NCBI GenBank assembly: GCA_900543085.1
Contig: UQQF01000002.1
Span: 1-64,000 of the forward strand
DNA length: 64,000 bases
Direction of reading: 5' to 3'
Source of the DNA: an uncultured Eubacteriales bacterium
Lineage (GTDB): Bacteria > Bacillota > Clostridia > Oscillospirales > Oscillospiraceae
Positions 28,601 through 36,245 of this stretch are shown in pieces (within the stretch, counting starts at the first letter, position 1; each line of letters opens with the position of its first letter). A program made the position numbers and the translations under genes. The notes below the pieces were generated by a model, which saw nothing but the letters and a program-made list of their open reading frames with translations, had not been told where the DNA came from and made no database searches.

Positions 28601-28965
28601 AGGAAGCGGCTCAGCCCCTGCTCATAGCCGGGATTGCCCCTGCCCATGCAGGCGTGCACGTCCATAGACGCGGCGGCATCCCGAGCCGCGAGGCCGGAGG
28701 GGAAGTATTCCTTTATCGCGACCTTCACCTCGAGGCGCAGGTCGCGGCCTATATAGGTTATGCCGAAGCCGCCCTCACCGAGGGCGCGGCCGATCAGGTA
28801 GCGATCCATCAGCACGGTTCCCGGCGGCAGATGGTGCGGAGCCGGCGTGTATGAGCTCTGCGTCAGGCCGCAGGCGGGGCAGGGCTCGCCGGGGCGGACG
28901 CGGCCCATGCAGTACGGGCAGAATTCGCCGGAATTCCAGCTGCCGTCTTTCTGCTCCTTATTCAC
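25699..28965 (-). CDS. Membrane Ser/Thr protein kinase with zinc ribbon and repetitive ectodomain
   Basis: The 1088-residue protein has four parts. A zinc ribbon uses Cys16, Cys19, Cys29 and Cys32. A Hanks-type kinase domain (about 55-330) has GEGGFG at 63-68, the ATP-binding Lys85, HRD at 199-201 and DFG at 218-220, so it looks active. One membrane helix lies at 361-380. An outside region of about 700 residues is built of short beta-rich repeats with patterns like SEGARLVMPGA, LLNCGSIEAAGEL and FLNFGSVRLDEGA, resembling a right-handed beta-helix. There are no PASTA domains, so it is unlike the usual peptidoglycan-sensing kinases. The start is GTG, preceded by GGGGGTG. The ectodomain may bind a surface polymer; this is inference. 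Confidence 0.88.
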   Translation of the reverse strand: MNKEQKDGSWNSGEFCPYCMGRVRPGEPCPACGLTQSSYTPAPHHLPPGTVLMDRYLIGRALGEGGFGITYIGRDLRLEVKVAIKEYFPSGLAARDAAASMDVHACMGRGNPGYEQGLSRFLCEARTMARMEKQPQIVMVRDYFEANNTAYIVMEYVEGTNFIDLAARRGGRIPASELFPLIEPLFTALSAMHKAGLIHRDISPDNLMLEQGSVRLLDFGCARESSRGTDSTMAVALKQGYAPIEQYQCMGQGPWTDVYALSATIYFCLTGRVPPKSLDRLLSDELAAPMALGVDITPEQQRALLRGMEINPEKRCQTVDELYSGLYCTEDASAGVDAGSREGESAADAQAPAAKRRVSGRIAALLCALAFIAALALLIPGQHKAGTSQPQELASFKRDELFEDAVTVSSETELAFALADSTVAAVILEGSGADVGLPGTVTELDKPLLISEGARLVMPGALILREGGVLWTAGELADDGTIVAAGGSLVTVDGASLNASVYLLSGGGLLQDGGSVNGEVRDMRLAGGEAVTVSTFDDLKAASGDAGALAIVVEGSIALSETLTFERPLVVSEGASLSAASGAEIQMNGAPLVNYGSVDAGIRCCGEGSLLLNCGSIEAAGELWVENADEDDAAWTLMNFGELSLTAYSAAWCDILNFGTLDVGTAEGSGDQTLFGFGERSFLNFGSVRLDEGAAFQMGGTLRNMGGISVSGDMDLTGRVVSRGAIEVLSGGELCNSGLLDMYDGSSLEIAADGEFDTTEGIFLYRNHYAVVDGDIDGTAWCVDFTPIDVGAAQAYASTEAELLAAMDEGGAEAVVVEGDLSLTRPLTVTKPLYVSGHLALPEGAQLTVDGTIFCVNGELTCDSVAVQNGAMAEFICAWRGTDGAASLSVSGGSWVYTRDGDLELESIELAGASMLVYDSIQSALLSSVTVSDSSYLAIAGTGVTDAALDIRASGAHIIQLSALQAGSIALSGSVYSQAGSLSLGGGSVLSIDAGSFFRSEGAMLEIAQGASVLNCGSFTAGGFSDMRGVWVHGTFTNSGELYIGQPVHVLGLLDNLGRIYSDFDEERAIVLGPDGMVAGGADVLPRS

Positions 28966-29007
28966 CGCGCTTCACCCCCGTTTCGCCAGACCCTAGCCTA
29001 CGGCTTC

Positions 29008-29036
29008 AGTATACAGTAAGTCATATGCCGTGACAA
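29008..29036 (-). promoter_or_regulatory. Promoter of the kinase gene
   Basis: Minus strand: TTGTCA, 17-bp spacer, TATACT. Confidence 0.7.
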
Positions 29037-29099
29037 GCGCTGCGGCGCGCCATTGAGCCGCGGCACGACCTCACTTTATCACATGCGAACGCCGGGGAC

Positions 29100-29162
29100 G
29101 TCCAACTTTGTTCCGGCTCAGGAACAAAGTTGGACGGGGAGCGCATACCGGTGTGCTATACT
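29100..29162 (+). promoter_or_regulatory. Extended -10 promoter with a perfect 15-bp inverted repeat upstream
   Basis: An inverted repeat with 15-bp arms (29100-29114 and 29121-29135, loop GGCTCA) is followed 18 bases later by TGcTATACT (29154-29162). No T-run follows the hairpin. Its right arm covers the region just upstream of the -35, so it could be an operator for the SLH gene. Confidence 0.6.
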
Positions 29163-29202
29163 CCTTTCAGCGTATTCCCAAAACAGAAAGGAGTAATCCG
29201 AC

Positions 29203-30231
29203 ATGAAAAGAAGCTTTGTATTCGCACTTGTCCTCTGCCTGATGCTGACGCTCACCCCGTTTGCGTCGGCCGCGAGCGACGAGGCAAACGAGGCCGCCAA
29301 CGCTCTCTACGAGCTGGGGCTGTTCCAGGGCACGGCAGAGGACGCCGACGGCACGCCCGTTTTTGACCTTGACCGCGCCCCTACGCGCGCCGAGGCCGTG
29401 ACCATGCTCGTGCGCCTGCTCGGCGGGGAGGACGCCGCCCTCGCCGGCGACTGGGACACGCCCTTCACCGACGTCCCCGAATGGGCTGAACCGTATGTTG
29501 GCTACGCCTATAGCAAGGGGCTCACGGACGGCACGGGCGAGACGGCCTTCGGCTCCGACGCCTCCGTGACCGCCGCGCAGTACATCACCTTCGTGCTCCG
29601 CGCGCTCGGCTATGAGAGCGGCTCCGACTTTGAGTGGGCCTCCGCCTGGGAGCTCAGCGACGAAATAGGCCTCACGGAGGGCGAGTACGGCGCGTCCACC
29701 GCTAGCTTCCTGCGCGGCGACGTGGCCGTGATCTCCTATAACGCACTCAGCTGCACGCTCAAGGACAGCGACGTCACGCTGCGCGACACGCTCACCGGCG
29801 AGCTGGTAGCGTATGAGCTCGAGGGCATCGGCACGTTCTATCTCCCAGAGGGCGGCGAGGCCAGCAGCTGGGAGACTGACGACCCCCTGCCCGGCGGCTG
29901 GGCCGGTCAGATCGAGTTCGAGGACTTCACCGTCTACTGCGGCTGCAACGGCCCGGAGAGCTACGCCGCCGCGGGCGTGACCTTCCCCGAGAGCGTCGAG
30001 GAATATTCCCAGCGCAGCGGCCCCCAGGGCAACAAGCCCGCCGATACGGAGTACGCCTATGACGACTACGGCAACATGTTTGTCCAGTACAGCTCCGACG
30101 GCAACGACATCTACTACGTCATAGATATCGGCAGCGAGTGGGCCTACGGCTTCAACTTCTACTGCCCCGAGGGGACTATCGAAAACTACAATCCGGGCCT
30201 CTGGTTCTCACTGACCGAGCTCAAAGACTGA
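29203..30231 (+). CDS. Secreted SLH-domain protein with novel C-terminal domain
   Basis: The 342-residue protein has a signal peptide (MKRSFVFALVLCLMLTLTPFASA), then S-layer homology repeats (about 30-190, e.g. FTDVPEWAEPYVGYAYSKG) that usually bind cell-wall polymers. The C-terminal about 130 residues form a separate domain marked by FYLPEGGE, EYSQRSGPQ, AYDDYGN and CPEGTIENYNPGLW. The same domain makes up the next gene product. The two genes are 14 bases apart in one operon. The domain is not one I can name; conserved aromatic and acidic residues suggest a beta-sheet binding module. Confidence 0.85.
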   Translation: MKRSFVFALVLCLMLTLTPFASAASDEANEAANALYELGLFQGTAEDADGTPVFDLDRAPTRAEAVTMLVRLLGGEDAALAGDWDTPFTDVPEWAEPYVGYAYSKGLTDGTGETAFGSDASVTAAQYITFVLRALGYESGSDFEWASAWELSDEIGLTEGEYGASTASFLRGDVAVISYNALSCTLKDSDVTLRDTLTGELVAYELEGIGTFYLPEGGEASSWETDDPLPGGWAGQIEFEDFTVYCGCNGPESYAAAGVTFPESVEEYSQRSGPQGNKPADTEYAYDDYGNMFVQYSSDGNDIYYVIDIGSEWAYGFNFYCPEGTIENYNPGLWFSLTELKD

Positions 30232-30245
30232 GGAGGAAATAACAA

Positions 30246-30773
30246 ATGAAAAAGCTTGCATCCCTTGCACTGGCGCTCTGCATGATTTTCGCCCTCGCGG
30301 CCTGCGGCGGCGAGAGCGGCACGGAGGCCACCGAGGATCCGCGCGCGGGCCTCACGGCCTACGAGCTTGAGGACGCCGCCGTAGTCTATCTCCCCGAGGG
30401 CGGCGAGACCTATTACGAGGAACAGACCGACCCGCTGCCCACCACCCAGTGCGGCGTAAATATCGGCGATGCCAACCTGCACCTGGGTATCATGGGTATG
30501 GACGCCTACGAAGTCGCCGGGGTCTCCCTGCCGGAGACGGTCGAGGAGTTCTCCCAGCGCAGCGGCCCGCAGGCCGACGTCGGCGAGGGCCAGGTGTTCG
30601 ACTACGACGATTACGGCAACTACTGCACGCAGTTCGTCCGCGACGGACGCGACGTCTACTACGCCGTCCGTGTCCGCGACAACGGCACCGTCGCGCTCGC
30701 CTTCTCCTGCCCCGAGGGCACGATTGAAAACTACAACCCCGGACTATGGATATCCCTCGTGGAAATCAACTGA
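30246..30773 (+). CDS. Lipoprotein sharing the C-terminal domain of its SLH neighbour
   Basis: The 175-residue protein starts with a lipoprotein signal (ALAAC lipobox, Cys20). The mature part aligns throughout with the C-terminal domain of the preceding SLH protein: VYLPEGGE, EFSQRSGPQ, DYDDYGN and an identical CPEGTIENYNPGLW. It would sit on the membrane surface while its neighbour sits on the wall. The AGGAGG site and 14-base gap indicate co-translation. Function unknown. Confidence 0.8.
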   Translation: MKKLASLALALCMIFALAACGGESGTEATEDPRAGLTAYELEDAAVVYLPEGGETYYEEQTDPLPTTQCGVNIGDANLHLGIMGMDAYEVAGVSLPETVEEFSQRSGPQADVGEGQVFDYDDYGNYCTQFVRDGRDVYYAVRVRDNGTVALAFSCPEGTIENYNPGLWISLVEIN

Positions 30774-30778
30774 TGCAC

Positions 30779-30813
30779 AAAAAAGCCTCTCCGCCCGACG
30801 GCGGAGAGGCTTT
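30779..30813. terminator. Bidirectional terminator (lipoprotein / aminotransferase)
   Basis: The stem AAGCCTCTCCGCC/GGCGGAGAGGCTT has A and T flanks between convergent genes. Confidence 0.85.
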
Positions 30814-30830
30814 GCGCAGTATCGGCGATG

Positions 30831-32024
30831 TCAGCACATTCCACGGCGGCTCAGCGCCGCATATATGCGCCCCATGGCCGCCTCCAGCTGCGCCCTCGGA
30901 CAGGCGAAGTTCAGGCGCTGGAAGCCAACGCCCTCATCGCCTGTGCCGAACATGGCGCCGTTGTCCGTCGCCACTTTGGCCTCGTGGAGCATGAAGCTCC
31001 ACAGCTCGCCGGCATCCATGCCCAGAGCGCGGAAGTCCAGCCAGGCCAGGTATGTGCCCTCCGGCCTCCCGTAGCGCACAGAGGGCATGTGCCCGGCTAT
31101 GAAGTCTTCTACGTACCTGGCGTTGCTGTCAAGAAAGCCGAGAAGCGCGTCCAGCCAGGCCTCGCCCTGCGTATACGCGGCGATCTGCGCCGCGGCGCCG
31201 AAGTTGCCCGGCCAGAGGTAGTAGGGAGCCATCTTTGCCCGGAACGCCTCGCGTATTTTTCCGTCCGGTATGATAATGTCCGACACCAGCAGCCCGGCCA
31301 GGTTGAAGGTCTTGGACGGAGAGGTGCAGACAATACAGCTGTGAGCGAATTCCTCGCTTATCGATGCGAAGGGGATGTGCCTGTTCGGCGGGTAGACGAG
31401 GTCGGAGTGTATCTCGTCCACTGCGAGCATCACGCCGTTGTCCATACATATCCTGCCCACGCGCTCAAGCTCCTCACGGCTCCAGACGCGGCCGACCGGG
31501 TTGTGGGGGCTGCATAGGAGCATGAGCTTGACATCGGGTCTGCGGGCAAGAGCCTCAAGCGCGCCGAAGTCCATCTCGTACCGCCCGCCGCGGTTGATAA
31601 GCGGGTTGGAGGCGATATGCCTGCCGGTTCCGCGCACATAGTCAAAGTAGGGATAGTAGACCGGCGTCTGGATTATGACGCTGTCTCCGGGCTGCGTATA
31701 CATTTCCACCGCGCACACCAGCGCCATGTTGACGCCGGGGGTGTAGGTGATCCATTCAGGCTCGACCGCCCAGCCGTGGCGGCGGCGCTGCCATTCGGCG
31801 CAGGAGGAGAGGAACTCCCCGGACGCATAGCCGTAGCCGTAGGTCTCGTGCGCCGCCCGCCTGCAAATCGCCTCCGAAACGCAGGGGGCGGTTTTCAAAT
31901 CCATGTCGGCTATGCCCATGGGGATAATGTCCCTCTCGCCGTACATCTTTTCCAGCTGCTCAGGCGACCACTTGATGGATATGGTCTTTGAGCGGTCAAC
32001 ACGTTCGTTGAAGTCGAATTCCAT
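30831..32024 (-). CDS. MalY/PatB-type PLP aminotransferase (cystathionine beta-lyase-like)
   Basis: The 397-residue fold-type I PLP enzyme has the Schiff-base Lys in SPSKTFNLAGL (about 231-241), the PLP-phosphate and ring contacts LLCSPHNPVGRVW (about 155-167) and VDEIHSDL (about 188-195). Family members cleave cystathionine or cysteine, or act in regulation. It is divergent from an XRE-cupin regulator across about 100 bp with several -10-like boxes, suggesting that the regulator controls it. Confidence 0.88.
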   Translation of the reverse strand: MEFDFNERVDRSKTISIKWSPEQLEKMYGERDIIPMGIADMDLKTAPCVSEAICRRAAHETYGYGYASGEFLSSCAEWQRRRHGWAVEPEWITYTPGVNMALVCAVEMYTQPGDSVIIQTPVYYPYFDYVRGTGRHIASNPLINRGGRYEMDFGALEALARRPDVKLMLLCSPHNPVGRVWSREELERVGRICMDNGVMLAVDEIHSDLVYPPNRHIPFASISEEFAHSCIVCTSPSKTFNLAGLLVSDIIIPDGKIREAFRAKMAPYYLWPGNFGAAAQIAAYTQGEAWLDALLGFLDSNARYVEDFIAGHMPSVRYGRPEGTYLAWLDFRALGMDAGELWSFMLHEAKVATDNGAMFGTGDEGVGFQRLNFACPRAQLEAAMGRIYAALSRRGMC

Positions 32025-32054
32025 GCCGTACCCCTTTCTTTTCCGAGCGATTTG

Positions 32055-32110
32055 CGATATAATGTTAAAAACGATTGTGCATTATAATGATACAAAATGT
32101 TTACTATAAT
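32055..32110. promoter_or_regulatory. Divergent promoter region with three TATAATG boxes
   Basis: TATAATG occurs at 32057, 32083 and 32105. The middle one forms the 10-bp palindrome CATTATAATG (32080-32089), giving a -10 on both strands. The about 24-bp spacing of the boxes could also reflect repeated operator sites for the XRE-cupin protein. Confidence 0.5.
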
Positions 32111-32127
32111 GTCAAGGGGCTGAGGAC

Positions 32128-32679
32128 GTGGATTACATGAACGGCATAGTCGCGGGCAATATACGCAGGCTGCGCGCTTCGATGAAGCTGAGCCTGGACG
32201 AGCTTGCTCAGGTCAGCGGTGTGAGCAAGAGCATGCTCGCGCGCATAGAGCGCGGCGAGGGCAATCCGACGCTGTCGACGCTCTGGAAAATATCCAACGG
32301 GATGCAGGTGCCTTTCGACGAGCTGATTGCCAGGCCGAGCCGGGACTTCACGGTGGTGCGGCCAGGGGATGTGCAGCCCATCCTGGAAGACGGGGGGAGG
32401 GCGCGCAACTATTCCATATTCCCGGACGGCGAGGGTCGCCGCTTTGCCGTTTACATGCTGGAGCTGGAGCCGGGCAGCCGCTGGACGAGCGAGGCGCACC
32501 CGAGGGGGACGACGGAGTTCATAACCGTCTTTGAAGGCTCGCTGCAGGTGGACGCCTCCGGGCACAGCGCCGAGGTTTGCCGCGGCGAGAGCCTGCGCTT
32601 TACGGCAGATACAGAGCACAGCTACGCCAACACCGGCGGCTCGAGCTGTGTGCTGCACATGATAATGTATTATCCTTGA
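32128..32679 (+). CDS. XRE-family regulator with C-terminal cupin
   Basis: The 183-residue protein has an HTH (about 10-65, LDELAQVSGVSKSMLARIERG) and a small cupin (about 105-180, SEAHPRGTTEFITVFEGSL). Such proteins sense small metabolites and often control adjacent amino-acid or amine metabolism genes; here that would be the divergent MalY-like enzyme. The start could be GTG 32128 (AGGGG 8 bases upstream) or ATG 32137 (GAGGA 10 bases upstream). The 3' end overlaps the convergent AraC gene by 10 bases. Confidence 0.85.
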   Translation: MDYMNGIVAGNIRRLRASMKLSLDELAQVSGVSKSMLARIERGEGNPTLSTLWKISNGMQVPFDELIARPSRDFTVVRPGDVQPILEDGGRARNYSIFPDGEGRRFAVYMLELEPGSRWTSEAHPRGTTEFITVFEGSLQVDASGHSAEVCRGESLRFTADTEHSYANTGGSSCVLHMIMYYP

Positions 32680-33572
32680 TCCGGCTGCGCCGAGCTCCTG
32701 TATTCTCTCGGCGTGCGTCCGTAAAAGCGCCTGAACATTTTGGAGAAGTTGCTGGGACTGTCGAAGCCGCAGTACGCGGCGGTTTCGGAAATGCTGCTTG
32801 AGGGCTCCTCGAGCAGCATTTTTGCACCCTGCATGACCCTGTATTTAATGAGGTACTGTATGGGCGAGACGCCGAGCGACTTGTGGAAGCAGCGTATACA
32901 TTCACGCTCGCTTATGCTCGCGGCGGCGGCTATGTCCGAGACTGAGACGTTACCGTTAAAGCTGCCGTGTATGTAGTCGAGCATTTTTCTCATCCGCAGC
33001 CCGTCCCTGCCGGCGGCTCCTGCCGGGTCGCTCGGCTTCGGAGCCAGACGCTCGTAAAGCAGCAGGCATATACGGGAGAGACTCTCGCGCACGATAAACT
33101 CAAAGCCCGGGCTGTCTTGCGCCAGCGCGTCAAAGGCGGCGCTGAACCACACTGCGGCCTGCCGCGCGTCCTCGCCGCTGAACTTATAGCCGGGAAAGGC
33201 CGAGGATATGAGGGGCTGGATATACTTCCGGGCGAAGACGCTCTGCCCTCCGCCGGTTATGAGCGCCGGGCTGAAGACCAGCGAATGCAGCTCGCACTCC
33301 GGGGCGGCCGAGGCAAAGTGCAGGGTGTTTGAGTTTATGGCCGCAAGCTCCCCCTGTCCAAGCGTTAAGGACTTTCCCGGAGTCTTTACATCCATGCGTC
33401 CGCGCGCTATATATACAAGCTCCATTTCCTCGTGCCAGTGCCAGGGGATGGCGTCCTCGGGTCTGTCCGTATGGCTGGAGGAATACCCCGCGCAGGGGAA
33501 CTCCGCGCTCCCGTGCGGCTGAAGCTCCATGGACACGCGGTTTAGATTCAATCCGCACTCCCGCAGCGGCAT
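32670..33572 (-). CDS. AraC-family regulator with cupin sensor domain
   Basis: The 300-residue protein has an N-terminal cupin (motif IPWHWHEEMELVYIARG, about 43-59) and an intact C-terminal pair of HTH motifs (MLDYIHGSFNGNVSVSDIA... and ISETAAYCGFDSPSNFSKMFRRFYGRTPREYR). It is divergent from an MFS carrier and shares an overlapping promoter with it, so it probably regulates that carrier. Unlike the broken AraC gene at 14.5 kb, all parts are present. Confidence 0.9.
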   Translation of the reverse strand: MPLRECGLNLNRVSMELQPHGSAEFPCAGYSSSHTDRPEDAIPWHWHEEMELVYIARGRMDVKTPGKSLTLGQGELAAINSNTLHFASAAPECELHSLVFSPALITGGGQSVFARKYIQPLISSAFPGYKFSGEDARQAAVWFSAAFDALAQDSPGFEFIVRESLSRICLLLYERLAPKPSDPAGAAGRDGLRMRKMLDYIHGSFNGNVSVSDIAAAASISERECIRCFHKSLGVSPIQYLIKYRVMQGAKMLLEEPSSSISETAAYCGFDSPSNFSKMFRRFYGRTPREYRSSAQPDQG

Positions 33573-33610
33573 GTGCGATCACCCTTTCTCGCAATTGGCG
33601 GTTTTGTTAT

Positions 33611-33659
33611 ATTATATGGCCGGATGCAGATTGAATCAAGAGCGATTTGGCGCTATTCT
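33611..33659. promoter_or_regulatory. Overlapping divergent promoters sharing one -35 region
   Basis: Minus strand (AraC): TTGATT (33639-33634), 17-bp spacer, TATAAT (33616-33611). Plus strand (MFS): TTGAAT (33631-33636), 17-bp spacer, TATTCT (33654-33659). The two -35 boxes overlap in TTGAATCAA, so polymerase can occupy only one at a time. Confidence 0.65.
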
Positions 33660-33687
33660 TATGACGCTAGAAAATGGAGGAATACTT

Positions 33688-34872
33688 ATGACGCATCTTC
33701 TGCTGGCGATTATATATCTGGCCTTCATCAGTCTGGGACTTCCGGATTCGCTGCTTGGCTCTGCGTGGCCTTCGATGTACGGGGAGCTTGGCGTGCCGGT
33801 GTCGTACGCAGGCGCGATATCCGCCATCATATCGGCGGGAACCATATTCTCCAGCCTGCAATGCGACAGGCTGACGAGGCGCCTCGGAACCGGGGCGCTC
33901 ACGGCGCTGAGCGTGCTGACGACGGCGGTGGCGCTGTTCGGGTTTTCGGTCAGCCGCTCTTACGCGGCGCTTTGCCTCTGGGCTATACCCTACGGGCTGG
34001 GCGCAGGGAGCGTGGACGCCTCGCTCAACAACTATGTCGCCCTGCACTACGCGAGCAGGCACATGAGCTGGCTGCACTGCATGTGGGGGCTGGGAGCCTC
34101 CGTCGGACCCTATGTGATGGGCTTCGCCCTGTCCGGCGGAATGGGCTGGAGCGCCGGCTACCGGTACATAGCCCTGTTCCAGGCGGCGCTCACCGCCGTA
34201 TTGCTGATAAGCCTGCCCTTGTGGAAAAAACGCGGCGCCGCTCTCCCGGAGGCGGACGGCGACGGCGCGGAGGCCCTGTCCCTGCGGGAAACTGTCCGCG
34301 TGAGAGGGGCGAAGGAGACTATGGCGGCGTTTTTCTGCTACTGCGCAGTTGAGCAGACCGCCGGGCTTTGGGCGGGCAGCTATCTTGTGCTGCGCTGGGG
34401 CATGGCCGAAGAAAGGGCGGCCTCGCTGGCCGGCATGTTCTTTATAGGCATAACGATTGGCAGGGCGCTGAGCGGCTTCCTGACCATGAGGCTCAGCGAC
34501 ACCGGGATGGTGCGTCTCGGCCAGGCGCTCATATTGCTGGGCGCGGCGGCGATGCTTCTCCCGGCCGAGGGCGCGGCTGTGCCGGGGCTGCTGCTTGTCG
34601 GGCTGGGCTGCGCGCCTGTCTACCCGTCGATGATACACGCCACGCCTGAGCGCTTCGGAGCGGCGCATTCGCAGTCGCTGATAGGCGTCCAGATGGCGTC
34701 GGCGAGCGTCGGAACATGCGTCATGCCCCCGCTGTTCGGCCTGATAGCGAACCATATAAGCGCATCTCTCCTGCCGCTGTACCTCCTGGCCGCGCTCGCG
34801 TGCATGGTTTTCGTACATGAAAGGCTCATCAGAAAAAGCGCAGCCGGGCGGCGCGCTGCGCCGCCGGCATGA
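33688..34872 (+). CDS. MFS transporter
   Basis: The protein of about 394 residues has 12 membrane segments and the MFS signature loop after helix 2 (CDRLTRRLGTG). It resembles sugar/fucose-permease-like or drug-efflux-like MFS proteins; the opening AIIYLAFISLGLPDSLLGSAWP recurs in that group. ATG 33688 is preferred over 33529 because TGGAGGA lies 6 bases before it and the predicted promoter lies downstream of 33529. It is probably under control of the divergent AraC protein. Confidence 0.85.
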   Translation: MTHLLLAIIYLAFISLGLPDSLLGSAWPSMYGELGVPVSYAGAISAIISAGTIFSSLQCDRLTRRLGTGALTALSVLTTAVALFGFSVSRSYAALCLWAIPYGLGAGSVDASLNNYVALHYASRHMSWLHCMWGLGASVGPYVMGFALSGGMGWSAGYRYIALFQAALTAVLLISLPLWKKRGAALPEADGDGAEALSLRETVRVRGAKETMAAFFCYCAVEQTAGLWAGSYLVLRWGMAEERAASLAGMFFIGITIGRALSGFLTMRLSDTGMVRLGQALILLGAAAMLLPAEGAAVPGLLLVGLGCAPVYPSMIHATPERFGAAHSQSLIGVQMASASVGTCVMPPLFGLIANHISASLLPLYLLAALACMVFVHERLIRKSAAGRRAAPPA

Positions 34873-34892
34873 AAAGGCGCGCGTATATAAAG

Positions 34893-34930
34893 CAAAGCTG
34901 CGAAGTCACAGCTGTGACTTCGCAGCTTTG
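34893..34930. repeat. Perfect 38-bp palindrome
   Basis: Two 19-bp arms (CAAAGCTGCGAAGTCACAG and complement) meet without a loop. It lies between convergent genes. Only a short T-rich tract (CTTTATATA) follows on the minus strand, and AAAAAA lies just right of it, so it may terminate the mop transcript. Confidence 0.8.
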
Positions 34931-34951
34931 CCAAAAAAGCCGCCGCCAGGC

Positions 34952-35164
34952 TTATTCGTCGATGCCGATCATGACGCTGGTGGCCTTTATGACCGCGTAG
35001 GCTTCCTTGCCGACGGCCAGACCCAGCTCCTTGATGGCGTTCATGGAGATGGTGGAGGAGACGACGTTGCCGCCGCCGATGTCAATCTTGACGATGCCGT
35101 TGACGGCTCCTTCCTGGATGTCAACGATGGTTCCCTTGAACTGATTGCGTGCGCTGAGTTTCAT
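34952..35164 (-). CDS. mop: Molbindin-like molybdate-binding protein (single TOBE/Mop domain)
   Basis: The 70-residue protein consists of one Mop/TOBE domain: SARNQFKGTIVDIQEGAVNGIVKIDIGGG..., with the SARN start and AVIKATSVMIG end typical of molbindins, which form hexamers that store molybdate or tungstate. It follows modC by 16 bases at the end of the molybdate uptake genes. The start at 35164 has AAAGGTGAA upstream. Confidence 0.92.
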   Translation of the reverse strand: MKLSARNQFKGTIVDIQEGAVNGIVKIDIGGGNVVSSTISMNAIKELGLAVGKEAYAVIKATSVMIGIDE

Positions 35165-35180
35165 TTTCTGTTCACCTTTC

Positions 35181-36245
35181 TTATTCCTTGTTATCCGGCT
35201 CATAGAGCAACAGAACGTTCGCGCCGGACGTGCCGAGGGCATAGCCCTCCGTGACATTCTGTGGACGGAACTGTTTTGGAAGCCTCCACCACAAATCCGG
35301 CGAGCCCTCGGGCTGAGCCGCGTATCTGAAGCGTATGATGTCCTCAAACGGCTCCTCTATCTTGCCGAGGAGCTTTACGGGATGGCTGTTCTGCTTTGTG
35401 TTGGGGCTGAAATAGTGTGCGCGTATACCTATATAGGCGACGTCGTCGCGCACGGGCTTCGCCGTCGTGAAGCCAACGCCCCAGTCGAGGGCTTCGACCT
35501 CGTACTCGCCGATCTTTCTGGCGCGGGAGAAGTTCTTGCATCCGGTCATGGACGCGCCGGCCTTGGTTCCCGGGTCGGCAAACAGCTCCTTGGTAGGCTT
35601 GAGCGTGTGTATCCGCCCGTCTTCCATGAGCGCTATCGTGTCGCAGAGGTCGTAGGCCTCGTCTCGGCTGTGCGTCACGGCGATTGAGACGCCGCCGAAG
35701 CGCTCCAATATGCCTTTCATCTCCACCAGCAGCTTTTCGCGCAGATGCGTATCCAGCGCGGAAAATGGCTCGTCGAGCATCAGCAGCTTGGGCTGGTTCA
35801 CAAGTATGCGCGCGAGCGCCACGCGCTGCTGCTGGCCGCCGGAGAGCTGCGCCGGATAGTGTCCTTCAAGCCCGGAGAGCTGCATTAGCTCTATATATCG
35901 CGCGAGCAGCTCCTCGCGCTTGGCCTTGTCCTTTTCCCACTTCGCGCCGCAGAGGATGTTCTGCCGCACGGTCATGTTGGGAAAGAGGGCGTAGTTCTGA
36001 AAGAGGTAGCCCACCCTGCGCTGCTGCGGCTTGAGGTTTATGCGCTGCTCGTTGTCGAACAGCGTCACGCCGTCGAGGACTATCCTGCCCTCGTCCGGGC
36101 GCTCCACACCGGCGATGCAGCGGAGAGTCATGCTCTTTCCGCAGCCGGAAGGTCCGAGTATGCCCATCACGCCGTCTTTGGCCTCCAACTTCACGGAGAG
36201 CCTGAAGCCGCCCAAATCCTTTTTTATATCGACGTAGAGGCTCAT
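35181..36245 (-). CDS. modC: Molybdate/tungstate ABC transporter ATPase
   Basis: The 354-residue protein has Walker A GPSGCGKS (about 31-38), the ABC signature LSGGQQQRVALARIL, Walker B LLMLDEP and the switch His in VTHSRDEAYDL. The about 120-residue C-terminal extension is in the place of the regulatory TOBE domain of ModC. The start overlaps the modB stop (ATGA). With modA and modB it imports molybdate; the separate Mop protein may complement a weak binding domain here. Confidence 0.93.
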   Translation of the reverse strand: MSLYVDIKKDLGGFRLSVKLEAKDGVMGILGPSGCGKSMTLRCIAGVERPDEGRIVLDGVTLFDNEQRINLKPQQRRVGYLFQNYALFPNMTVRQNILCGAKWEKDKAKREELLARYIELMQLSGLEGHYPAQLSGGQQQRVALARILVNQPKLLMLDEPFSALDTHLREKLLVEMKGILERFGGVSIAVTHSRDEAYDLCDTIALMEDGRIHTLKPTKELFADPGTKAGASMTGCKNFSRARKIGEYEVEALDWGVGFTTAKPVRDDVAYIGIRAHYFSPNTKQNSHPVKLLGKIEEPFEDIIRFRYAAQPEGSPDLWWRLPKQFRPQNVTEGYALGTSGANVLLLYEPDNKE

